Positions 48,095 through 57,649 of a DNA stretch of 64,000 nucleotides are shown here, piece after piece; within the stretch, counting starts at the first letter, position 1, and each line of letters opens with the position of its first letter. Source of the DNA: Streptomyces sp. KMM 9044 (GTDB taxonomy: Bacteria > Actinomycetota > Actinomycetes > Streptomycetales > Streptomycetaceae); assembly GCF_024701375.2 (NCBI RefSeq), contig NZ_CP113910.1:3658001-3722000 (forward strand), read 5' to 3'. Made by a program: the position numbers and the translations under genes. The notes beneath the pieces were generated by a model. It made no database searches and was not told the DNA's origin. It worked only from the letters and a program-made list of their open reading frames with translations.

Positions 48095-49345
48095 GTGAAG
48101 AACAGCGCGTTGTGGCGAGTGGTTGACAACCAGAGTGGTACCCAGTCCATCGTCAGCACGCCCTCCGAGGCGGTCGCGTTCGTCAACAGCCGGTTCGACA
48201 CCGATGACGACGACGAGCCGTTCAGCATCACCGAGGTCGGCCCTCTCCTTCCGAAGCCGCTCGGGATCATCACCGCATGGGCCGCCAAGAAGGACGGCGA
48301 GCGAACCGACGGGCGTACTGCCCCGATCACCATCAGGCCGGTTGTGACGGACAACGCCAGCGAGTGCGACGACGTCGTGCTCTGGGACGACGTGTATGTG
48401 TCATGGGACCACGACATGTACACCGTCGAGGAGCCGGACAGCTCCGAGTACAGCGAGGCTTACAGCGCAACCGAGTTGAGCGCGATCCTCGACGAGTACG
48501 CCGACGACTATGAGTACGCGCCTGAAGGGCCTGAAGGGCCCGACAGCCACAGGTGGCCGAAACCGGAAGAGTTGATCACCTACGGCGCCCAGGAGTGTGC
48601 CAAGCGGTTCGGGCACCTCGACGACGACGCCCTGCTGTGGCTCGCTGCCACCCGCATCACGCTCGCCGTGTGGCGCAACACACCCGTCGAGAACTGGCAT
48701 GCCGGGAAGAGTCCGCTCCACGACGGCACAATGATGCGGATCAACACGGCAACCACCCGACTCGTGCGCTCGATGCTGTCGTTCGACCATGTCGACTGGA
48801 TCGGTCTCAGTCTCGCGATCGTCAACCCGTCCCGGGTTCTACCGACAGGGCAGTCCGTACTCGAGCTCGGGCTGGCCTGCCACAACCCTGACGACCCGGC
48901 GCACGAGGTTGATCCGCGAGAAGAACTCGCGGAGATGGCACAGGTCGCGATCTCATGGGGGCGAAGGTACTGCCTTCGCGAGAAGGAGTTCGGCCTGCGA
49001 ACCCTGATCGAATCCTTCTGTGCGTCCGACAACGGCTGGTTCGGAGCACCGAGTTGGGGGCGCATCGTCGATCGGTTCCTTACGGCTGTCGACGACCGGG
49101 AGAATGCGCACTGGCGCCTGCACCGGGACGAGCCTTGGTTCGACGAGTGGTTCACCAACCGCCCGGCCGACATTGCGGACACCACGGAATTTCGTCGGCT
49201 GCTCCATGCCGGGCCTGACCTGCTGTCCGAGGAGGCCGCCGAATGGTGCGTGGATGGTGCCATCGGCTACGTCTGCCAGGACGACCACGCGAACGGCTGC
49301 TGGCGGTGCGGTATCCCACCGGCAACGGAGTCCCCCAACGAGTGA
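48095..49345 (+). CDS. Hypothetical acidic protein
   Basis: A 416-residue protein I do not recognise. A 60-residue N-terminal module (ALWRVVDNQSGTQSIVSTP, SEAVAFVNSRF) precedes an Asp/Glu-rich stretch with DDDDEP and a Tyr-rich acidic linker (about 105-150). A longer, mostly helical C-terminal domain has several Trp residues and ends with CQDDHANGCWRCGIPP, a possible metal-binding Cys/His cluster. No signal or membrane helix. GTG 48095 follows GGAGAG. The neighbours are immunity-like genes. Confidence 0.65.
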   Translation: MKNSALWRVVDNQSGTQSIVSTPSEAVAFVNSRFDTDDDDEPFSITEVGPLLPKPLGIITAWAAKKDGERTDGRTAPITIRPVVTDNASECDDVVLWDDVYVSWDHDMYTVEEPDSSEYSEAYSATELSAILDEYADDYEYAPEGPEGPDSHRWPKPEELITYGAQECAKRFGHLDDDALLWLAATRITLAVWRNTPVENWHAGKSPLHDGTMMRINTATTRLVRSMLSFDHVDWIGLSLAIVNPSRVLPTGQSVLELGLACHNPDDPAHEVDPREELAEMAQVAISWGRRYCLREKEFGLRTLIESFCASDNGWFGAPSWGRIVDRFLTAVDDRENAHWRLHRDEPWFDEWFTNRPADIADTTEFRRLLHAGPDLLSEEAAEWCVDGAIGYVCQDDHANGCWRCGIPPATESPNE

Positions 49346-49670
49346 ACGTGGGCACCAGCATAGAAAAGCATCAAATCCACTGACCGCGCTCTCGCCCACC
49401 TGCTCGGCGGCCTCCCCTGCTCGGGGAGCCAGTCGCGGCTCCACTAACTGGAGATGTGCGGGTGCTTCTGACAGATCTGTGGCAGCAACGCTGGCCCGGC
49501 TGCCCGCCGGTCGGTCACAAGCTCCGTGAGCCCTACAGAATGTCTGGGTCCGCTTCCACAGTCCGTCGGGTCTTTGTCATCAGCATCACCGGCCTGCCGG
49601 TTTCTTGATAACCACGGCTTCCACGACACGGAGGTCGAGCAGTTCGCCGGACCTCCGGGATCATGACGCC
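49346..49670. other. Intergenic stretch, nothing recognised
   Basis: 325 bp of lower GC with short unconvincing frames on both strands. It contains CCCCTGCTCGGGGAGCC, a small hairpin soon after the upstream gene, that may end its transcript. Confidence 0.4.
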
Positions 49671-50069
49671 ATGCAACTCCGATACTTCAATCAGACCGGA
49701 TGGACCGCCATCTTCAATGGCACTGAGACCGAGATCGGTCGCATGGTGCGTGTGGAGGGATGGGATCCCGCAACCGGGACAGCCTTGGTGGTCGACCCGC
49801 AGCGAGGGGCACTGCGCCAGGTCACGGACTACGTGGACTTCTCCCACTTGGAGCGGGCCGATCAGGTCGTTGCCGCGATACCCGGTGGGGGATGGCGGGC
49901 ACACTGGACGGATGAAGGGCCGGGTGGATCACCTCTCACGGAGCAGGTGCTGGCCTGGTTGATCACTTCGCAGGGCCGGGCGACTGCCATCACGGTCGAT
50001 GCTCAGGGGCATGTGGAGGACGCCGACAGCGCCGACGCCTTCATACCGCCGGGTGAGGAGCTTCAGTGA
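49671..50069 (+). CDS. Small hypothetical protein, immunity-like
   Basis: A 132-residue soluble acidic protein (YFNQTGWTAIFNGTETEIGRM, VVDPQRGALRQVTDYVDF, GHVEDADSADAFIPPGEE). I do not know its function. Its size, charge and pairing with another small gene that it overlaps by 4 bp are typical of immunity-type cassettes. Confidence 0.6.
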   Translation: MQLRYFNQTGWTAIFNGTETEIGRMVRVEGWDPATGTALVVDPQRGALRQVTDYVDFSHLERADQVVAAIPGGGWRAHWTDEGPGGSPLTEQVLAWLITSQGRATAITVDAQGHVEDADSADAFIPPGEELQ

Positions 50070-50362
50070 CGGCGTCGATGCCGCAACAGGCGGGCCCGGC
50101 GTCTGAGGGTCGGGCTTCTGATGCCGGCTGGGAGGCTCCCTATTACCGGGGTCGGGCCGCCGGCTTCCAGGTGCTCTTCCTCGTGGAACCGGACGAGGCG
50201 ATCGAGGAGGTCTGCAACGTCGATGCCGAGGTTCATCTTACCGACGGGTCGCGCTGGAGTTCCACGATCTTCACACCAGTGCGGCGCCGAGAGGTCAGCT
50301 GGGCCGGGATGCGATCTGCTGACGGGCAGAGCCCCAGACATCCTCGAACTCCTCGAAGGTGA
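50066..50362 (+). pseudogene. Small immunity-like protein, 3' truncated
   Basis: GTG 50066 overlaps the previous stop by 4 bp (coupled). The first 70 residues (YYRGRAAGFQVLFLVEPDEA, VDAEVHLTDGSRWSSTIFT) resemble a common small Streptomyces family that, from memory, continues with a further 50 or so residues. After TIFT, at about 50272, the sequence changes to Arg/Pro-rich junk and runs into the opposite gene, so a deletion junction is likely. Confidence 0.55.
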
Positions 50363-50609
50363 GTTGTTCGGGGTCGTGGCCTTCCCATTCCGAGACGGGC
50401 AGCTCGGCAGTGATCCCGAACCTGCTGTCGTACTCATCGAGGCGGCCGACGTCATGGGCCTGCTGCCATTCGCTCAGGGAGGCGGCTGCGATCGGTGTCA
50501 GCTCCGGACCTTGGAGTTCGACCTGCCGTGTGACCCAGCCTTCGGCGTCGACCTCGAAGTAGAACCAGGTGTCTTCCTCATCCCAGTAACAGCGCACCCA
50601 TGCGATCAC
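50295..50609 (-). CDS. Small acidic protein, immunity-like
   Basis: A 104-residue soluble acidic protein, MIAWVRCYWDEEDTWFYFEV at the start, with VTRQVELQGPELTPIAAASL and PVSEWEGHDPEQLTFEEF further on. Closely similar proteins are frequent in Streptomyces beside polymorphic toxin genes. ATG 50609 is the only good start. It is convergent with the truncated gene before it and 40 bp from the ISL3 element. Confidence 0.7.
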   Translation of the reverse strand: MIAWVRCYWDEEDTWFYFEVDAEGWVTRQVELQGPELTPIAAASLSEWQQAHDVGRLDEYDSRFGITAELPVSEWEGHDPEQLTFEEFEDVWGSARQQIASRPS

Positions 50610-50649
50610 CAGGCCATGATACCGGGTTAGTGGTGGCCCCGGCCATCTT

Positions 50650-52155
50650 GGGTCTTCGAAGTTAGTCGGGGACCCCCTCGCGGCGGGCTCGTCTCGTGGT
50701 CGCGCAGAGTGACCGTAGGCGTTGGTTGGCGCGGTTGCGATAGCCGAAGGCGCATCGCGCGTCGAGCTTGATGACGCGGTTGTTGCCCTCGCTGGCGGCG
50801 TTCGTGATCCCGGTCAGGACGTATGCCTCGATGCCGTTCCACCACTGATCGACGGTTTCGGCGAGGGTGACGAGTTCGGGCAGGTGGGCGTGGTCGGCGA
50901 CGTGGGCGTTGAAGCGGTGGCGGGCTGCGGAGATCGCGGAGCGGTCGGGGGTGACGTGGGTGCGGTGGACGGCCAGGCCGAGGAGGTCACGCAGGAGTTC
51001 CTTGGCCTGCCAGGCCGCGTAGATCTGACGGCCGTAGGTGCCCATGTACTCCAACTCGACCTTGAGCAGGGCGAGTTGTTCTCCGGTGAGGTCTTCCTTG
51101 TTGCGGCGCAGGAGTTTGCGGACGGTGTAGACGCTGTCTCCTTGCGGGCCCGGCGGCCGTGCTGTTTCCAGGTGAGGCGTCGGCGCAGGTCGGCGAGGTG
51201 GCGCTGGGCGAGTTGCACGATGTGGAAGCAGTCGATGACGACGGTGGCGTGGGGCAGGGCGCGGTGGATTGCGGCGCGGAAGGTGGCGCACAGGTCGATG
51301 GCGACGTAGCGCACGTGTTCGCGCCAGGCGGCGGGCTGGGCGCTGAGCCAGTCGGCGACCGAGTCCGCGTTGCGGCCCTCGACCTGGCCGAACAGGCCGC
51401 GTCCGCCGATCGCGTCGACGAAGCCGATGTGCCAGGCATCCGCGACCAGCTCCCACTTCTCCGTGTCCGGGTTCTGCTTCCATACCGGCTTGCCCCGCCT
51501 CGTCTCGTCGATCCCGATCGCCTCGGTCGTCGGCAGTGCGGCGGGCAGGTGGCGCTCGGCGTAGGTGCGGGTGGCGCGCATGACGACCGGCCAGGACGGC
51601 CCCAGGTCGCGGCCGGTCTGCACCACGGTGCGTCCGCCGTCGGCCACGGCCTGCCCGCACGCGGTCCGCAGCCGCTCGGTGAGCCGCATCCGTGCGGGTA
51701 TCTGGGGAATCTGTTCGGTGAACGAGCCCCGCTCACAGGCATCTTCACGACACTGCCAGCGCCGTTTGTGCCAGCGGATCCGTACCGCGCCACCGCCATG
51801 GGCGAGGTCACGAGGCCGCGTCACGGCCCGTTCCTTGACCCGGGTGGCGAAGGTCCCGCACGCCGGGCAGGCCCGCGCCGCCGGGGCCGTGGTCACCAGA
51901 CGCACCGTACGTATCCCGTCCTCGTCGCGGACGACCTCGGCCACCGCGACCCCCTCCAGATCGAACAGCGCCGTCGCGCCGGTATCGTGGCCCATGCCGC
52001 CCGTGTCTGTTTGAAGATCGGCTGTCTAGACACCAGTCATGATCCACAAGCAGCGCGGGCGGTCTGCGTTCACCCCTCACGCACCCACGACGGTCACTCT
52101 CGGCAACCGGCGGTACAGGTCACGGGCGGCCCTCCCCGACTAAATTCGAAGACCC
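50650..52155 (-). mobile_element. ISL3-family insertion sequence with intact terminal repeats
   Basis: 23-bp terminal inverted repeats at 50650-50672 and 52133-52155 match at 22 positions (outer end GGGTCTTCGAA). Length is 1506 bp. No 8-bp target duplication is present (GCCATCTT versus GCGGAAGG), so one flank has been rearranged since insertion. The element truncates tniQ. Confidence 0.9.
50662..51995 (-). pseudogene. ISL3-family transposase, single-base frameshift
   Basis: The N-terminal part (zinc finger CPACGTFATRVKERAV, then IGIDETRRGK, YVAIDLCATFRAAI and VVIDCFHIVQLA) is in one frame. The C-terminal part (GDSVYTVRKLLRRNKEDLTG, NGIEAYVLTGITNAASEGNN, ARCAFGYRN) is in another. The switch is at about 51140, where AAGGAGAC replaces the expected AAGGGAGAC, consistent with loss of one G. 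All catalytic residues are otherwise present. Confidence 0.88.
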
Positions 52156-53733
52156 GCGGAAGGCTCCGGTGGCGCGACAGATGTCCTCCCACTGCTCGTC
52201 CGGCAGCAGTCCGGTGTAGTCGAGGCTGCGGCGGTGCCGGTAGTCAATGGGGGGTGGATTCCGCGCGAGGTGGTCGGCCAGCCGGGTCAGCGCCGCTGCG
52301 ATCTGCGGCCAGCTCGGGGTGTCCTCCAGAACCTGGAGGATGCGGCTGATGTTGTCCGGGTCGATGGCTTTGCCGAGCTCGGCGGCGACGGTGTCGATCT
52401 CGATGCGGATGCCGGTGATCAGCACGCAGGCCGAGAACGCCGGCCGCAGGAATCGATCCCAGGTCCCTCCGGGCGATAGGCGAGCCGCCCAGGCCGGCCA
52501 GAGCAGGCCAGGTGTGCTGCGGGCGAGCTTGTCGACACGCTCGCCCGAGCGGTCCGGGTAGGAGGCAAGCGGGCCGGCAGTGCGGTAGCGCAGACGATCG
52601 CTGGGACGGAAGTCCTCCTCAAGGGAGACGAGTTGGGTGGCGAGCAGGACGGGGCTGGTTCCGCTTCCCCACTTGCTGAGGGTGCTGGCGGTCACGGTCA
52701 CGTCACGCTCGCGGGCCTCGGTGGTCAGCCAGCGCATCCGCTCGGCGGCCTGACGGATATCGGGTGCGGTAAGGATCTCGACGGCGGCGGTGACTCCGGC
52801 TGCGGCGACCGCGGCCTGGGAGGGGGCCATGAACCCTGGCCGGGCATCGGCCAGGGCGGGGCCGCGCGGGACGGGTTCTTGGGCGCGGGCTTGGCGGTAG
52901 GCGGCAAGAAGATCGTCGGGCAGGCGTCGGGCCAACTGCCTTGCACTGGTGTCGGCCAGAGCCCGTCCCGCGATCGCACGCAGGTCGGCCAGGGCTGATG
53001 CGGCCGGGACCGGATGGTTGGCGTAGGTGCCGAAGGACGCGGTGCCGGAGGCGATGAGGTCGAAGACGTGCTGCTGGGCGGCCAGAGTGGGGTGCTCTTC
53101 GGACAGCGTGAGGACCGGGGCGTCGCGCAGGTCGGCGCCGCAACGCGGGCGGCGGTGTCCGCGTACTCGTTGCGGCTCTGGGTCGTCCACCGGCCGTGCG
53201 TGGGGGCAGTGGCCTGGATGGACTGCCAGGAGGCGGGGGTGAGGTGTATCCCGCTGTGATCGTCCGCAAGCGGGGCAGGCATCCTGCAGGAGGCAGTGGT
53301 GCCGCATGCAGGCGAACGACCAGCCCAGGCGCCACTCCAGCCGCCAGCGCCCACCGGTCTCGGCCAAGCACGGTGGGCAGTATCGGGAGCCTCGGCCCCG
53401 TCCCCAGAGCAGACGGCGCTTGACGTGGCGGGTGTCTGAGTCGATGAACACGGCCCGTCCGTCATAGGCGGCGAGCGTCATCGCGGCGATGGCATCCGGG
53501 GCGATCCGACACACTGCGGCGATCGCCTCGGTCTCGTGCGGCCTGAGCATCACTGTCCACTCGGTGGGGATGTCCTGGGTCCGCCTTCGGTGTTCGGGCC
53601 TCGGCAGGCCGAGTTGCGGCAGCAGCTCGCCGAGCGGGGTGTGCAGGCGGTGTGCGAGCGCTTCGAACCACGAGTCCAGCGCCTCCCCAGGCAGCGGCTC
53701 GAAGCGCAGGGGAAGAGTGCGCGGAATGCTCAT
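52156..53733 (-). pseudogene. tniQ: TniQ-family transposition protein, C-terminus cut by ISL3
   Basis: About 526 residues remain. The N-terminal TniQ domain (PGEALDSWFEALAHRLHTPL) is followed by zinc-binding motifs RYCPPCLAETGGRW and CMRHHCLLQDACPACG, and a long helical region. The native sequence ends at DICRATGAFRG; the frame then reads through the ISL3 repeat and stops at 52120. TniQ directs target choice in Tn7/Tn5053-type transposons. The start overlaps the tniB stop by 4 bp. A matching LysR-type C-terminus lies at 45053-45421 on the same strand. Confidence 0.85.
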
Positions 53734-54437
53734 GCCGCCCGCTTGCGGGGGCGGCTGGTGCGCCGGCCGCTGGCGAAAGCCGCTTCCAGCTCCCGGCGGG
53801 CCCGCTCGGAAGCGGCGTCATTCTTGACGGTGTTCAGCAGCTCCTCGTCCAGGCGCTCGGCGCCGGTGCGTACGGCTTTCTGGCAGCCGCGGTTGAGCAC
53901 GGTCATGAGCGAGCCAATGTGTCCGGTGCTGCGAGCGAAGAGGTAGTCGGACAGCTCGTCCGCGATCATCCCCGGAGTCTTGTCGGCCAGCACGACGCGC
54001 TGTTCGATGGCCAGCAGCAGGTCACGCCAGTCGCGACGCCCCTTCTCGGTGTCGATGGTGAACGGTTTCATGCCCAGCCGGGTGGTGCGGCGTCCGGTCT
54101 GGGCGATCGCCGCGTCCTCGAAGTCTTCTCCTTCGTCGAACAGCCCACGCTTGGCCAGCCCGACGCCGATCAGCAGCAGGGTGACGGGGAACTCGTTGGC
54201 GATGTACTTGAAGTGGTTGCTGATCTCGGCACCATTTCGGTCCCGGAACTTCAGGAAGTGCAGGTCGTCAATGATGACAAGCTCCGCTCCGCTGGAGAGC
54301 ACGCAGTCCAGGGCTCGGTAGCCGAAGTCGGCAGCGGTGCCGCGGAAGCGGCCGGGGTGAGCGTAGAACTCCAGGATGCCGCGGTTGAAGTCACGCATCC
54401 CGGTGTTCGCGGTGAGCCCGACACGGCAGATCGGCAT
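53730..54437 (-). pseudogene. tniB: TniB-type AAA ATPase lacking its Walker A region
   Basis: A 235-residue remnant of the Tn7-like ATP-dependent regulator. Walker B is LVIIDDLHFLKFRD (about 52-65), followed by the sensor/LLLIGVGLAKRGLF region. The expected upstream 100 residues with the GxxGxGKT loop are missing. The apparent ATG straddles the end of the ISKra4-type element, so the element removed the 5' end. The DDE transposase gene (tniA) that normally precedes it is absent. Confidence 0.82.
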
Positions 54438-54469
54438 GGGTGCGGATCCTTCTGGGGGAAGGTCGTTGA

Positions 54470-55994
54470 TCAGGCTCCGAGTTGGTAATCCCGCTGTTCG
54501 GGGTAGGTGCGCTGGTGCTCGCGGGTGTGGTGGTAGGCGAGGTAGTCGTCGAGGTCTCCGTTGGCGTGGACGGCGCGGAGTTTGAGTACGGCTTCGGCGC
54601 TGTCGAGGCCCCAGCGGGCGCCGGTGATGTCGAGGCGGTCACCGATGAGGTGGCGGCAGGCTCCCTCGACGGAACCGGTCGCGATCGGCCACCCGTTCTT
54701 CAGCGCGATGTCGTAGCGGAGTCGGGCGAGGTGCCCGGTCAGGTAGCGGACACAGGTGCCGACGGCCTCGCGCTTGGAGCCGGTGAGCTGGTCTTTCTCG
54801 GCCTGCGTGGTCATCTCGCGGGTGACGCGGGCGGCGTGTCCGTGCAGGATCGCGGTGAGTTTCTCCGCGGCGAAGGTCTCCGCGGCCTCGCTGCCGACCG
54901 GGTGGAAGGCGTGGGCGGCCGTCCAGAGGTATTCCGCGACATGCACGAAGTCGATCAGGACGTGGATCGTCGCCTTGCGCCGCCGTGCCTCGGCCTCGAC
55001 CAGATCGAGTTGGTGGTGGGCGCCGTCGACGAGGACGAGCCAGGGCCGCAGGTGGCCCCGGTCGCGGTCGGCGGCCTGGGTGAACGCCTCGGCGATCACG
55101 TCGGCCGGGTCGTGGATGAGCGAGGCGGTGCACCACCGGTTGACCGCCTTCGGGCCGGGACTGGGTGGGCGTGCGCAGGCCGCTGCGGCCGCCCGGCGGG
55201 TGGACGATGTCGTGCGGACGACGCACGGCGGGGACGGTGTCGTGGACGCAGGCGATCGTCGCCATCCGTTTCCTGTCCGGTTTCTCACCCGGCGCGAGCC
55301 GGGCCCGTCGGCCGCGGCGCTTCTTGGCCTCGGCGGCCCGCCGGGTGGCCTCGCGCAACGCTTCGGGCCGCATCACCACACCCTTGCCGTCGACCTGGAT
55401 GACCAGGGGCATGTCGGCCGTGCACGCGGGGGCGATCTTGTGGTGGTAGAAGGCGTCGATGTCGACGGCGGCCTCAACGACCAGGGATTCGGCCCGTCGC
55501 TTGCCCAGGACCTTCCCGCACCGGTCGGTGACCGCCGAGACGGCCTGGTCGTAGGAGGAGCGGACCGCTTCGCGGACAGCGAGGCGTTTGATGCCGTGAC
55601 TGTACCGGCCGTGCGGCAGCGACAACCGCGCGTCCGCCGGGTGCGCATTGGCCCGCCCCCGGCTCCGCCAGGCGCACCGGGTCACGGTCACCTTTCCGAA
55701 CAGACAGGTCAGCTGCCGTTCGTGTCCCCGCTCGCGGTACGGTCGCCTCTCTCCGTCCGCACCGAGGACCGGCTCCGGCGGCGGGTGCTGTTCTTCGCGG
55801 ACCGCGCGCAGATCGAGGTGGTCCTGGAAGAAGCGGCGCAGGATCTCCCTGCCGTCGACCTCGATCAGACGCTCCACCGCGGCGTGGTCCAGCTCGGCGG
55901 TCTCACGCGCCGACAGCCGTGCTGCCAGCGACTTCACCGCCTCCATCGAGCAGGCAAACGGGTCGGGGACATCGCTGGTGCCGTAGCGTTCCAT
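54470..55994 (-). pseudogene. ISKra4-family transposase, frameshifted
   Basis: The N-terminal frame (from 55994) has the typical RERGHERQLTCLFGKVTVTR, RRAESLVVEAAVDIDAFYHH and MPLVIQVDGKGVVMRPEALR segments. The C-terminal frame has SPGPKAVNRWCTASLIHD, LVLVDGAHHQLD, IDFVHVAEYLWTAAHAF and ATGSVEGACRHLIGDRLDI. They are joined by a shift near 55165, probably one base. The gene is therefore inactive as read. Confidence 0.85.
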
Positions 55995-56075
55995 CCGGGC
56001 TCTTCTTCCTGATGTTCGTTTCGGTTCGCACCTACGAATGTAGGGAGAAGAGCCCCTTGAACACCGGGAGTTGAC

Positions 56076-56315
56076 CTACCTCACCGAGCCGGCTGCCGCC
56101 CGGTGGGCCGAGATGGTGAACTGCCCCGGCGCCTGTTCGGCCAGCCAGCCCCGCTCAACCAGCCTCTTCAGCTTCGACCGTGTCGCCTCGATCTTCGAGG
56201 TCTGGGCGGGCAGCCCGATCCTGGGCACGATCTGCTTCGCCTGCACCGCCCCCGGCGCGTCGTCGATCACGTCCACGATGTCGCGGTAGACCGGCGGGAG
56301 ATCCACGCTGGTCAT
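56076..56315 (-). CDS. Small winged-helix-like accessory protein of the ISKra4 element
   Basis: A 79-residue protein. QAKQIVPRIGLPAQTSKIEATRSKLKRLVERGWLAEQAPGQFTI resembles a winged helix (DNA-binding or MarR-like fold). It overlaps the upstream coiled-coil gene by 4 bp and precedes the transposase, inside the same terminal repeats. Paired genes of this sort accompany such elements in Streptomyces, where a regulatory role is assumed. Confidence 0.65.
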   Translation of the reverse strand: MTSVDLPPVYRDIVDVIDDAPGAVQAKQIVPRIGLPAQTSKIEATRSKLKRLVERGWLAEQAPGQFTISAHRAAAGSVR

Positions 56316-56581
56316 CCCTCCCGCCAGAAGGTCACGGTCTGCACCCCCACCACCCGGCCCCCGCCCACCGGCAAGGTCTCCGCCGGCGGCCGGGCCACTT
56401 CGAGGGCCACTCCCTCGGCCGCGAGTTCCTCCAGAGTCTCCCGCGTCACCGTCAGCCGATCCAGCCGGCCCCGCTCGGCCTCCAGCCGAACGGTCAACGC
56501 GGCCACCTCCCGCTCGAGTTCCTCCACCCGCAACCGCACCGCCGCCTGGCGTTCCTCCAGCTCACCGATCAACGAGCCCAT
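56312..56581 (-). CDS. Small coiled-coil accessory protein of the ISKra4 element
   Basis: An 89-residue protein. The first 55 residues are a strong heptad-rich coiled coil (ELEERQAAVRLRVEELEREV, RLDRLTVTRETLEELA). The gene runs into the winged-helix gene with a 4-bp overlap, so the two are coupled. They may act as one two-part regulator, since related proteins are sometimes a single chain (recollection, not checked). Confidence 0.65.
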   Translation of the reverse strand: MGSLIGELEERQAAVRLRVEELEREVAALTVRLEAERGRLDRLTVTRETLEELAAEGVALEVARPPAETLPVGGGRVVGVQTVTFWREG

Positions 56582-56898
56582 CCGGCACCGCCTCCTCTAC
56601 CGCCACGGTAGACAAGCCGCCACCCCACCCACACCCGGATCAGCGAAACCCCAGCTCAACCATCCCTGGAAAGGATCCGCACCCATCTGCGTCAGCGGCC
56701 CGACATGTGATCTGCAAGGGCGTGCTCGCCATTCTCGTGCCAGGGCACAGCAGACCGGACAGCATCAAAGTCCTTGGGGGAAGAGGCACCGGTGTGATGG
56801 GGACGCTGCCGCAGCCAACACATCCGTTTGACGAGCATGGCGGTGCGGCTGACAGTTACGCTCCCGCACACGGCAACATCCGCGCCTTGGGGGGAACC

Positions 56899-57315
56899 AT
56901 GCGCCGCACCACCATCCTGCTCGCCGCCGCCTGCCTGCTCGTAGGGGCCGCGGTCGGCTGCTCGAAGTCCTCCGGCGATAAAGCCGAAGACTGCGCCACC
57001 GCGCTCACGGAGCGGACCGGAGGCGACTCCGCAGACACGCCGACCGTCAGCGAAGCGGAGAAGCGGGTCGACGCACTCGACACGACGCTGGCAGACATGG
57101 TCCGCACGGGGTACGAGGGAGTGGCCAAGGACGCGGCTGACACGGTGGAGAAGAAGACCAAGGAGGGCGGTAAGAGTCGGCCGGAGGCATGCGAGCCGCT
57201 CTCGGAGAACGACTACACCGTGCTGTTGATGGCCAAGACCATCCACGGCCTGGGGTGGACGGACAAGGACGGGCAGTTCGACAAGCTCAGGATGGTGAAG
57301 GGTCTGTCCGACTAG
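56899..57315 (+). CDS. Small putative lipoprotein
   Basis: A 138-residue protein. A lipoprotein signal peptide MRRTTILLAAACLLVGAAVGC with lipobox AVGC puts the acylated Cys at residue 21. The mature part is charged and helical with two further Cys residues (about 34 and 97) that could form a disulfide. ATG 56899 follows a GGGGGGAA ribosome binding site; longer frames read element DNA. A clear terminator follows. Function unknown. Confidence 0.78.
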   Translation: MRRTTILLAAACLLVGAAVGCSKSSGDKAEDCATALTERTGGDSADTPTVSEAEKRVDALDTTLADMVRTGYEGVAKDAADTVEKKTKEGGKSRPEACEPLSENDYTVLLMAKTIHGLGWTDKDGQFDKLRMVKGLSD

Positions 57316-57333
57316 CACTGCTGTCGTCGTGGT

Positions 57334-57366
57334 GAGGCCCCGCTCGGAGGTCCGGAGCGGGGCCTC
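57334..57366 (+). terminator. Intrinsic terminator of the lipoprotein gene
   Basis: Perfect 12-bp inverted repeat GAGGCCCCGCTC / GAGCGGGGCCTC with a 9-nt loop, 19 bp after the stop. Confidence 0.88.
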
Positions 57367-57649
57367 GCTGCGTACCCTGATGCAATGAGCGCGTGCGCGT
57401 GAACTGGGTGCCGGTACCGGGCGAAGCCCGCTCTCCCAGGTGGCTTTGTTCACGACTCTCTCGACAGCGTTTGTTCAGCAAACTCATGAACAATCCGTCT
57501 CGAGGCCGGTGGCTTCGTGCCTCCCGATCCAGTGACGAAGTGCTGCCCGTTCTTCTCGTGGACAGAGCCACCCAGGCTGCTCGCGAAACCGACTTTCAGC
57601 GCCTGGACGGGCCGTACCAGCCACGGACACGAGCGAGACAGCTGCGGTT
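57367..57649. other. Gap between lipoprotein terminator and phosphotransferase gene
   Basis: Short frames on both strands (Arg/Ser rich) are not convincing. Nothing recognised. Confidence 0.4.

Larger units (their letters stand above)
54436..56687 (-). mobile_element. ISKra4-type element with two accessory genes
   Basis: Perfect 16-bp terminal inverted repeats ATGGGTGCGGATCCTT (54436-54451) and its complement (56672-56687) enclose a 2252-bp unit. It holds a frameshifted transposase and two small overlapping genes, all on the minus strand. No target duplication is visible. Confidence 0.8.

Noticed and set aside
50642..52163. Target-site duplication for the ISL3 element
   Set aside because: The 8 bp on each side differ, so no duplication can be claimed.
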